A stretch of DNA of 64,000 bases from Achatina immaculata (Eukaryota > Mollusca > Gastropoda > Stylommatophora > Achatinidae): positions 26,891,816 to 26,955,815 of the forward strand of contig CM019712.1 in NCBI GenBank assembly GCA_009760885.1, written 5' to 3'. Under the pieces are notes generated by a model. It worked only from the letters and a program-made list of their open reading frames with translations. It did no database searches and was not told the DNA's origin. The first letter of the stretch is position 1. Each line of letters opens with the position of its first letter. Positions 55,428-64,000 of this stretch are shown one piece after another. A program made the position numbers and the translations under genes.

Positions 55428-55815
55428 ACCTGTGAGACCGGGAAACTTAACAAAACAGGTGAGAAACACATAAATGCCTTTGAATGTAAATACTACAGAA
55501 GAGTTCTTCAAATATCATGGACACAAAATAAACAAATATGTCCATAAACAAATATGTCCATGCTACAAAACTTAATATTGAAGAAGGGTGTTTAGTAAAG
55601 AGGATTAAACAAAGAAAAAACTTAAATATTTTGGACACACTAAACGTCATGATAATCTATTGAAGACCGTCTTTGAAGGGTACATAATAGGAAAAAGAAA
55701 GAGAGGAAGACCAATGAGAAGATGGCTGCAAGACATCATTGATTATCTGCAAATGGATGCACCAGCAGCAGGCCATTTTGCTCAAACCCGAAAGGCCTAC
55801 ATGAGTATGCAGGAA
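55428..55815 (+). pseudogene. RTE LINE 3' end (family R), duplicate
   Basis: Counterpart of 47168-47555 with the basic block GKRKRGRPMRRWLQDIIDYL in one frame. Confidence 0.75.
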
Positions 55816-56105
55816 ACTGTCTACTGTAGAGAGCGGAACAACAACACAACTCCTTCAGATCATCCGAAGAAGTAATCCCCCCTTTCAGACAATTGTTTCG
55901 GTCCTACTAAACTCCTGACACTCTAAAGGGGGGGGGGGTGGGCCCCTCTGGGTCATGACTCCCAGAGGTCTTGTGAGTTGTTGCTTTTTTTTTTCTTTCC
56001 CGGTCCCGGGATGGAACCCGTGCTCTTCCAGTTGGCACTGCACTTTTGAAGTGCGTCTTTAGCGATTTAGCTACGGAGGACTGGTATTGGTTGTGGCAAA
56101 TGAAA

Positions 56106-58782
56106 TTACTTATGTTCCCAATGCTTGTTTCGCATACTCCACAGCCAACATGAGGCCTTTTCTGCTGTTTCTGAAAGGCTTCTCAATGCCCTTGTTCTTG
56201 CTTGTCCCTTTATGCCCAGTTGCTTACATAGGTCATATACTGATGTTGCTACGAATCCTCTTGCTCCCACTTCTACAGCTATCACTTTTGCCCTGATTCC
56301 TGCCCTCTGCCTCAGTTGCTTGACCAGATCATTGTACATCTCACATTTGAATAGATGTTGCTCCTCTATTCTTGTTTCGTACGGGACCGTAAGCTCGATC
56401 ATTATTAATTCCTGTTTTTCTGTGGAGTACACTACAATGTCCGGTCGCATTCCTGTGTTCTTGATGGCAGTCGGGTATTCTCTATTTTTCTGGAAGGTCC
56501 GCTATCAAATCCCAGTCATTTGTGCCATCTAGCATTGATGGTAAGGGAATGTACCTGATTTCAATATTTGATGTCGTACCAGCGCCTATGAAGTATTTAG
56601 GTGGGACCTCAACTCTTTTGCTGTTATTTGCTTTATCGTTTGCCCTGTCTACGATGGCTACTAGTTCCTGCAGCACTCTGTTGTGCCGTCAGGTGTAGCG
56701 TCCTTGCCCTAACGACACTCTACATGCTGACAGGACATGTTCCAATGTTTGCCTTTCGTTGCAGAGAGGGCACTTTGTATTTTCTGATACACCCCATTTG
56801 TATAGGTCGGAGCCTGTAGGCAGAAGGTCATAAGTAGCTCTGATGATGAAGCTGAGCCTCAAGGGTGCCATTTTCCAGATGTCATTCCATGTTAGTGATC
56901 TCTACAGGACTTCCTCCCATGTTGTCCATTGCCCTTGTTGTGATTGTTGGACTGCCTTATTTTGAATTTACTCAGTAGCCTGCTTTTGTCTATAACCTGC
57001 TTCACAGCACTTGAGTCCTTCATGGATGCATCATATACTCTGCAAAGGCTCTTCACTGGCTCTTCCCCTACAGTTGGGATTATTTGATTTGCCACTGTGT
57101 ACGATCTTTCTATCACTTTCCCTTTTATGAGTGACAGGCTTTTTGCCTGTGCTCCACTGGTTGTTATTACTGTTGTGTCATTCATGAATGCTTTTAGTGG
57201 TGGCATTTGACATCCATTTCTGAATCTTGGGCCTTCTTGGGCCTTCTGTTGCTCCTTCTGCCGCTCTCAGGATTACTTGCATGGCTAGTACGAACAGTAT
57301 GGGAGATATTGTACAACCCATTGCAATTCCTACCTGGAGCTGGATCCATCTTGTAATATATCCTGATGTTCCAAACCTCATGAGGAACCCTGTGAAGTAC
57401 CTTTTCAGCATATTTGTGATTTCTTTTGGCACATGATACATGTCTAGTGCTAGCCATATCATCTGGTGCGGTACTGAGCCATACGCATTGGCTAGGTCAA
57501 GCCATATTACCTGTAGATCTTGCTTTCCAGATCTTGCCTGCTGAATAGCTTCCCATATCATTGACGCATGCTAGAGACATCCTAGGAAATCTGGAATTCC
57601 TCCCTTCTGCACGGATGTATAAACGTAACCATTGTCTAGGAGGTATGTTGTTAGTCTTTTTGCCATCACAGAGAAGAATATCTTTCCTTCCACAATCAGA
57701 AGTGAGATCGGTCTGAACTGGTTGATTTCAGTGGAATTCTGCTCCTTGGGGATGTATATTCCGTTAGCTTTTTTCCATTCTTTACATATGACTCCTTTGG
57801 TCCATGCTGTTCGCAGGAGTTTATGAAGTTCTTTAGTACTTCAGGGCATCTTTTGTATAAAAGCCTGGTGCTGACTTGCCTTTAGCTTTTCTTAAACGCT
57901 CTCTACTTCTTGTAAGGTTGGTGGGCTGCATTTGAATTTGCTGCCTGGTGCACAGGACCACACTAGACCTTTCATCTGCTCGAAAGGTGTATGCAGATTT
58001 TTATCAGAGTATGTCTTGCTCAGATGTTCCTCCAGCACATCCTTACCTCCTTTCGTCGTACCTGATTTTAGCTGTTCAAATAACTGCTTGGCAAATCCGA
58101 AGAGATCTCTGTAGATCTTGCGTATCTGGTTTTCTTCTTATTTTTACATAGTCTTTCAGCTCTGCAAAGGGCATTGTGCTGGGATTTTAGATGCTGCCAA
58201 ACCTGTCTTAGTCCTTCCTTTTCTGATTCATGTGCCTTCTTGAACATTTTCCGGGCATGGTTCTTCTGCTGTCTTATTGCTTCTATTTTCCTCTGTCTTC
58301 TGGACTTCCTTGGTGTCACTTTTTCTCTTTTTGTCTGTTTGGTTCCAAACTCTTTGTGGCAGTGAAGATATATGATGTTACCAAATGCTTCCAGTTTTTT
58401 TCTCCAGGTTTTTTACTCTTAGCTGTTTGTCCAGTTCTTTGCATAATCCTGCGTCTAGGTTTTCCCATATGCTTTTTGCACTTGCTGGTGGAAAGTTAAT
58501 CTTGTCTCTTGTCTCGTCGGAGAGCTGCATTGCCTCCCCGCTGCCTGACTCAACCTGAATATTCTCTGTACTGTGGATTATATCCTGACAGAGGTCTTCT
58601 AATGTCTTATCTGAGACTGGCGTCACAGTGCACTGTTGAGTATTGGGAAGCAAGGAACAACCACATCCCTTCTTGATTTTGTGTATCTTCATGCCACGTT
58701 GAGTGTTAAATTTCCTGCCACAGATGCATGGACACTCCATCCGCTGTTCTGAACTCGAAATAATTGGGGCGGGCATGGGCAT
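56106..58782 (-). pseudogene. R2-like LINE polyprotein: zinc finger, RT, CCHC, RLE
   Basis: From the N-terminus: MECPCICGRKFNTQRGMKIH then KIKKGC (zinc finger), a basic linker RKSRRQRKIEAIRQQKNHAR, KTRYAR and RDPFGFAKQLFEQL-like blocks, RT motif A VIWLDLANAYGSVPHQ, motif B VGIAMGCTISPILFVL, and motif C AFMNDTTVI, where the first of the usual two aspartates is asparagine. Then CPLCNERQTLEHVLSAC, and the endonuclease GMRPDIVVYSTEKQELIMIE followed by LTVPYE. A 10-bp tandem duplication (57226-57245), a TGA near 56694 and further frame changes between 57560 and 58070 inactivate it. The copy at 47846-50059 has the same lesions. Confidence 0.85.
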
Positions 58783-58915
58783 CCATCATTCTCCCCACCC
58801 TCTTTTCGGTGAATCCTGGGGGCATTTCTTCTTTTTGGACTTTGTAGCATTAGTATGACGGCTGACAAGGTTGCTGGCCCTGACAGCCCAGTTCAGGGAC
58901 GCTTTCCCAGTGAGG

Positions 58916-58998
58916 ATTATGGTCTTTCCCAGCGTCGGTCGGTCTTTCCCGACTGTCCATAGGTCTTTCCCGACTGTCCATCGGTCTTTCCCGATTGT
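58916..58998. repeat. 21-bp repeats in the 5' region of the R2-like LINE
   Basis: Four tandem units contain GGTCTTTCCCGACTGTCCAT on the plus strand, which is upstream of the coding start on the minus strand. The first and last units are diverged. Confidence 0.85.
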
Positions 58999-59023
58999 CA
59001 ATGGCATCACCATGCTCTATATG

Positions 59024-59770
59024 CATGAAACTCTCTACTGTAGAGAGCGGAACAACAACACAACTCCTTCAAATCATCAGAGGAAGTATCCCCCTCAGAC
59101 AAGTGTTTCGGCCCTATTAAACTCATGACATTCTAAGGGGGGGGGGGGGCGGGGGGGGCCCCTCTGGGTCATGACTCCCAGAGGTCTTGTGAGTTGTTGC
59201 TTTTTATTTCCTTTCCCGGTCCCGGGATGGAACCCGTGCTCTTCCAGTTGGCACTGCACTTTTGAAGTGCGTCTTTAGCGATTTAGCTACGGAGGACTGG
59301 TATTGGTTGTGGCAAATGAAATTACTTATGTTCCCAACGCTTGTTTCGCATACTCCACAGCCAGCATGAGGCCTTTTCTGCTGTTTCTGAAGGGCTTCTC
59401 AATGCCCTTGCTCTTGCTTGTCCCTTTATGCCCAGTTGCTTACATAGGTCATATGCTGATGTTGCTACGAATCCTCTTGCTCCCATTTCTACAGCTTAAA
59501 TTTTTGCCCTGATTCCTGCCCCCTGCCTCAGTTGCTTGAGAAGATCATTGTACTTCTCAAATTTGAATAAATGCTGTTCCTCTATTCTAGTTTCGTACGG
59601 GACCGTAAGCTCGATCATTATTAATTCCTGTTTTTCTGTGGAGTACACTACAATGTCCGGTCGCATTCCTGTGTTCTTGATGGCAGTCGGGTATTCTCTT
59701 CTTCCTGGAAGGTCCGCTATCAATCCCAGTCATTTGTAAAATCTAGCAGTGATGGTAAGGGAATGTACTT
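59024..59770 (-). pseudogene. Second R2-like LINE fragment (endonuclease and 3' UTR), 5'-truncated
   Basis: It shares the CTACTGTAGAGAGCGGAAC end, poly-C, tRNA-like stretch and the endonuclease block GMRPDIVVYSTEKQELIMIE with the larger copies but differs at scattered bases, so it is an independent insertion. Coding ends at about 59765, upstream of which a family R end begins. It lies directly beside the 5' end of the larger copy in the same orientation. Confidence 0.8.
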
Positions 59771-59774
59771 TTAT

Positions 59775-60395
59775 GGATTCCGCATGGGACATGCAAATGA
59801 ATGAACGAATGACATGATTTGAATCTTTACTAATACTGGAGAGACAATGAGGAATATTAATAGGAGACATCTGTCGCTCTTCAAAAACCTAAACAACTAA
59901 CGAAGTTGTGGAGAGGAACAGACAGAACTACAAAAATACGATTTTTAAGGGAATACATCTTTCCCGTCGCAACATATGCCTGTGAGACCTGGACACTTAG
60001 CAAAACAGCTGAGAAACACAAAAATGCCTTTGAGTGTAAATGCTACATAAGAGTTCTTCAAATATCATGGACACACAAAAAAATAAACAAATATATCCAT
60101 GCTACAATGACTTAATATTGAAGAAGGCTGGCTAGTAAAGAGGATTAAACAAAGAAATCTTAAATATTTTGGACACATTAAACGTCATAATAATGTAGAG
60201 ACGATCTTGGAAGAATACATAAGAGAAAAAAGATACAGAGGAAGACCAATGCGAAGATGTATGCAAGATATCTTTGATAATCTGCAAATGGATGCATCAG
60301 TAGCAGGCCATCTTGCTTACAACCGAGAGGCCTACAGGCGAGCTGTTATGAAGGGAAAGTTCTGCGAGGGACGAGAATGACTGACATATACATGT
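59775..60395 (+). pseudogene. RTE LINE 3' end (family R)
   Basis: Reads MWRGTDRTTKIRFLREYIFP, ATYACETWTLSKTAEKHKNA, FECKCYIRVLQISW and then KRIKQRNLKYFGHIKRHNN, with the terminal HLAYNREAYRRAVM block near 60310-60350. It is less decayed than other family R ends. Confidence 0.75.
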
Positions 60396-61500
60396 ATTAG
60401 TGTATGTGTGTGTACATAGGGTTACAAGAAAGCATCGGTTGGGGGGGGGAGAACTACGTACATGTTTGTGTACCTCGTGTACGTTTAGCTGTGTGCTTTT
60501 GTTTTTGTTTTTGTCAGTGTTACCCAAAGTGGGGGATAACAACTTGGAAAACGAACCAGAGAGAGGGAGGGAGAGGGAGAGAGAGAGAAATAGGGAGAGA
60601 GAGAGAGAAGGGGATTTGAAAGAAAATGAGTCACTAAAAGTGCGATGGAAAAAAAGGGGCAGCGGGGGTTTGGGCGATGGCACTGAAGAAAAACGAGGCA
60701 TCAGTCAGGTCCCAGTGGCACCTTCCTTCTTGTTCACCTGACACTGAGAAATTTGTGTCCCTACATGAAACTTATCTGTTGCAATAAAAGTTGAGAAAAT
60801 AATGAAGTAGGTTAGTTATAAATGTACTCATTCTTATTGTTAAGGAAACTGGTTTGCTTTGCATTAATTTGTGTAATGCATATTTTAGTTTAATAGGTCT
60901 TTGTACGAGTAGTGCACAAGAGACGGGGCGTTGAGTATGTGGTCTGTGAGAAAAGGTGGCGACAACCTGAACGAGCATGGGAAACACCGTCATATACTTT
61001 ATGAATTTTACTCCCTTTACAATCATGCACCGTCACTTCCTCTATCTGTTCACTCGTCCGTTTATTAGTCTTGTGCATGTTACTTTTTTATTGTCTAATT
61101 GTTTATATATTTAACTGTTATTACAAATAACCTGTCTCGACGTTGAAACTGACATGTTTCACAATCACAGCTAAGACTCTGGCTTCGTTTTTTTAAATGT
61201 TATTTCGTTTTTGTATTCCTTCATTTGTTATACACACCACTTATTCTGTGCACCTATTATTAATGCATCACATCGCTGTTTTGAATGAGAGACACTTGCC
61301 GAAATATCACACTTTTATCTTGTTTGTGTGACCTTACTGCTAAATGTGTTCTTGCAGTTAATCCTCCCAGCTTTGTAGTAACTCTTGCGTTAGTTGTTTT
61401 AACATCTCTATCACTGAAATATTGCATTTATATTCTTTAGTTATGAACATACACAATTAAAGTTTAGAATTTTCATTGTCCCATGTGATAGATTATAAAA
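60396..61500. other. Unique sequence with (GA)n tract, no gene
   Basis: A GAGAGAGGGAGGGAGAGGGA-type tract lies at 60556-60612. No exon was recognised. Confidence 0.5.
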
Positions 61501-61522
61501 CTGATCTGTTATATTTCCACAG

Positions 61523-61650
61523 AAGAAAAGAGATAGTTCAGACTTGATCCTGTCTCCATGAACATCTTATGAACTTTCTAGCTGCAGCCATGCTCTGTAA
61601 GTTCTGAAGTCTATACAAGAAAAATATGATTAAATGAAAAATAAAAACAA
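61523..61650 (+). other. Candidate last exon with AATAAA signal
   Basis: After TTATATTTCCACAG, the frame KKRDSSDLILSP ends at TGA (61559-61561). The sequence GTTCAGACTTGATC and the following ATGAACATC match 32070-32100. AATAAA is at 61640-61645. It may belong to the VWA-family gene. Confidence 0.35.
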
Positions 61651-61734
61651 ATGAATTCCTTTTATAGTATGTTTTCACTTGTCTATAATTGTTATGTGTA
61701 AACCTGAGGATTGTACAACATCTATACTGGCAGC

Positions 61735-62250
61735 AAGAAGCAGCAATTCGAGTTGAAAATAGAACAGGAAAGTATCAACCTATAAAACAAGGGGTGTGAC
61801 AAGGATGTGTACTATCTCCAGACCTGTTTTCTCTGTATAGCGAGAATATTTTAAGAACGATCATCACTGAAACAGGCATCAAAATTGGAGGATACAATAT
61901 TAACAACCTTCGGTATGCTGACGACACAGTACTGATAGCTGAGAACCAACAAGACCTGCAAAATCTCTTGAATAAAGTCGTCAAAGAAAGTGAACAGAAA
62001 GGCCTTAATTTGAACATAAAAAGACAAAGACTATGGTTATATCTAAGAAACAGAATCCACCAGCATGCAGTATTAAATTCAACGGAACTGTTCTAAAGCA
62101 GGTGCAGAAATTCAAATACTTGGAACAGTAATAACTTCAGATGGGAAATGCAGAATATGACTCAAACATTCTTACAGACTTCAGTCCAAATAACCGCTGA
62201 TCTAAACAATAAAAATCAGTATCTCAAACAAAAATCCTTCGAATATAAAT
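61735..62250 (+). pseudogene. RTE-type LINE reverse transcriptase fragment, second subfamily
   Basis: Reads AAIRVENRTGKYQPIKQGV, a stop where R usually stands, QGCVLSPDLFSLYSENILRT (motif B), then IGGYNINNLRYADDTVLIAE (motif C, YADD intact) and LNKVVKESEQKGLNLNIK. It is clearly distinct from family R. The remainder decays after 62040. Confidence 0.8.
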
Positions 62251-62369
62251 CCTATACAAAATGTCCATTATGACAAACAACAGTACTTTATGTGACTGAA
62301 CCCATGGTACTTATACAACAACTACAGCAAAATCTCAACCATGACTGGAAAACTCTAACTCGGACACGG

Positions 62370-62475
62370 AAGTCTTTCTGTCTGACCCCTAAGTCTATTT
62401 GTCTGACCCATAAGTCTTTCTGTCTGACCCATAGGTTTTTCTGTCTGGCCCCAAAATCTTTCTATCTGAGCCTCC
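62370..62475. repeat. 21-bp tandem repeat, four to five units
   Basis: Units contain AAGTCTTTCTGTCTGACCC with single-base variants, ending in a T run. Confidence 0.9.
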
Positions 62476-62795
62476 TCTTTTTTTTTTAATATTTCCCGGC
62501 TCCGCTGTGAAATCACGTGATATTTCACGCATTCGTCTCATAGCACCCACTATTGTTTGATGTCAAGATCTAGAAACGTCTCTCTGCTTTTCACGCGATA
62601 ATCAGCCTTTCCGTACTGTGCTAGGTCAGTCTACTAAGTCAGTTTGACTACAAACAAAACTAGTGAACGTTACTGAAAGTTCTAAAACTAACCTTTCCAA
62701 CTTATGGAGTTAAAATTCTTCTCCCATTATAACATGACTATTCTGGCATATTTGCTTTTGGTGTTTCATTGCTTCTAGTTGTTGTTATTCTAGTA
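62476..62795. other. Unique spacer
   Basis: No feature was recognised. Confidence 0.5.
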
Positions 62796-63205
62796 TGTGT
62801 CTTAAATGATCTATTCTATTATGTGTCTTACATGGTTTATTGTATTATGTGTCTTACATTATTTATTGTATTATGTATCTTACATTATTTATTTTATTAT
62901 CTGTCTTACATTAATTTTTTATTGTGTCTTACATTATTTATTGTATTATGTGTCTTACATTAATTATTCTATTATTTATCTTACATTATTTATTTTAGTA
63001 TGTATCTTACATTATTTATTGTATTATGTATCTTACATTATTTATTGTATTATGTGTCTTACATTATTTATTGTAGTATGTATCTTACATTATTTATTGT
63101 ATTATGTGTCACATGATTTATTCTATTATGTATCTTACATTATTTATTGTATTATGTGTCTCACATGATTTATTCTACTATGTATCTTACACGGTTTATT
63201 CTGCT
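62796..63205. repeat. 26-bp minisatellite, about 16 units
   Basis: Units contain TTATGTGTCTTACATTATTT and alternate between ATGTATCTTACATT and ATGTGTCTTACAT forms. Confidence 0.93.
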
Positions 63206-63219
63206 ATGTTAAAATTTGA

Positions 63220-64000
63220 AAGTTCAAAATTCAGACTCCGGCTTCAGTGCATGGAGACAACCCTATATATGCTCTTTCGCAAGCCGCAACGTCCATTCAA
63301 GAGTATGTTTGCTACTAGATCCTGTCAAATGTTGGTTGTTTACGATGATTTTACTGGCATACAGTTCGGATTTCCTGCCAGCACCTTTAATATGTCCTAA
63401 CTCCAGCAGTCTCCTAACAGTCACATTGTTCGTACATTCCCCACTCTTCATTTTCCCCCCGTCTGTCCAGTACTCCCACAGCAAAGTCTCCTTGTTCATT
63501 GTCAGTCTGCCATTTATTTTAGCCTGTTCATCAAGTCTGTCCCTCACATCATTGCCGTGTACTGCCGTATGCCCTGGACAGTAAAGCCACCTTAAGCTTG
63601 TCACAACTGACTGGCTTAACAGATGAACCCATTCTTTTAGAACCAAAATCTTCTCAATCTTACGGAGCATTATCTGTGAATTTGTCACAGTGACACCAGT
63701 AACCACATCGTGAGCAACCAACCATTCCATTGCCCTCGACACGGCCTCAGTTACCACTCACATGCTTGATGTGCTCACTTCAAAGGCTCCCGAACCCTGT
63801 GCCATGACCCTTCCATTTCGGTCGGCAACAAAACCCCAACCACTTCCGCTGTTCCGGGTCACTGATACATCTGTACATATTACCGTCTCGGAAGACTTAC
63901 ACTGGTGCTGGGTGAGATCCTTTACTCAAAGTTCAACTGCTCCATGAGAACAGTCTCGGCATCAACGAGCCTTTTGTATAATAACCTTTGTTAGCTGAGG
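63220..64000 (-). pseudogene. RNase H domain of a retroelement, runs off the window end
   Basis: On the minus strand: VICTDVSVTRNSGSGWGFVA (first strand, aspartate present), a TGA near 63753, VTEAVSRAMEWLVAHDV (glutamate helix), VTVTNSQIMLRKIE (usual aspartate changed to asparagine), and RWLYCPGHTAVHGNDVRDRL (histidine/aspartate end). A conserved KRRLLELGHIKGAGRKSEL-like extension follows. It is the best copy of the family also seen at 3565-3965 and 34595-35040. Confidence 0.7.

Larger units (their letters stand above)
50060..58319. repeat. Tandem segmental duplication, copy 2 (8,260 bp)
   Basis: It repeats copy 1 in direct orientation with an offset of about 8,259 bases. Beyond 58319 the R2-like LINE continues into its N-terminus, which copy 1 lacks. 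The four Ts shared at the junction (AATTTTG, ACTTTTG and ACTTTTT) are compatible with microhomology-mediated joining. Confidence 0.95.
55816..59015 (-). mobile_element. R2-superfamily LINE with restriction-like endonuclease, near full length
   Basis: About 3.2 kb on the minus strand. Order: 21-bp repeats (58916-58998), N-terminal zinc finger (58680-58740), basic linker, RT, CCHC knuckle, restriction-like endonuclease, and a 3' UTR with a tRNA-like stretch and poly-C, ending at the palindromic CTACTGTAGAGAG. A single zinc finger with C-terminal endonuclease is typical of the R2/NeSL/HERO group. It inserted into a family R LINE end. Confidence 0.85.

Overview
This is a eukaryotic, invertebrate nuclear window. 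It is AT-rich and dominated by decayed retrotransposons, DNA-transposon remnants and minisatellites; almost no reading frame is intact. The repeat set (BovB-like RTE LINEs, LINEs carrying RNase H, an R2-superfamily LINE with a restriction-like endonuclease, a Penelope-like element and a mariner) fits a lophotrochozoan, plausibly a mollusc, but no gene here fixes the species. I see no CRISPR array, rRNA, bacterial operon or convincing tRNA gene.

The host gene signal is a fragmented family of secreted von Willebrand factor A (VWA) proteins. Three signal-peptide exons (27957, 44318, 52576) lie in paralogous blocks. A VWA exon with a DGSGS metal-binding motif lies at 30572-30794; its start phase matches the signal exons. 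VWA-like middle exons are at 46968-47106 and 55226-55364. A weaker candidate exon is at 30897-30969, and candidate last exons with AATAAA signals are near 32.1 and 61.6 kb.

Layout. 1-3.2 kb: Penelope-like element split by a 1.3-kb non-autonomous retroelement. 3.5-7.3 kb: nested LINE pieces. 7.6-9.1 kb: 36-bp satellite holding a LINE fragment. 9.25-10.3 kb: mariner. 11.2-14.2 kb: 29-bp and 51-bp minisatellites. 16.4-19.4 kb: nearly full-length RTE LINE. 19.4-28 kb: paralogous block 1, ending in a signal exon. 28.2-30.6 kb: array of exon-like units running into the VWA exon. 32.5-36.9 kb: 24-, 42-, 25- and 47-bp minisatellites. 36.9-41.8 kb: start of paralogous block 2. 41,801-50,059 and 50,060-58,319: a nearly identical direct tandem duplication of 8.26 kb. 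58.3-60.4 kb: rest of the R2-like LINE plus a second fragment and an RTE end. 61.7-64 kb: RT fragment, two small satellites and an RNase H fragment.

Order of events can be read from shared and empty insertion sites. Block 1 and block 2 diverged first. A LINE end with an (ATG)n tail and a 69-bp LINE stub then entered block 2. The R2-like LINE is also present before the final step, which was the 8.26-kb tandem duplication, with one breakpoint inside that LINE. The most notable pattern is at 28.2-30.6 kb: about 40 tandem units, each looking like a micro-exon with its own 3' and 5' splice sites, evidently amplified from the edge of the real VWA exon.
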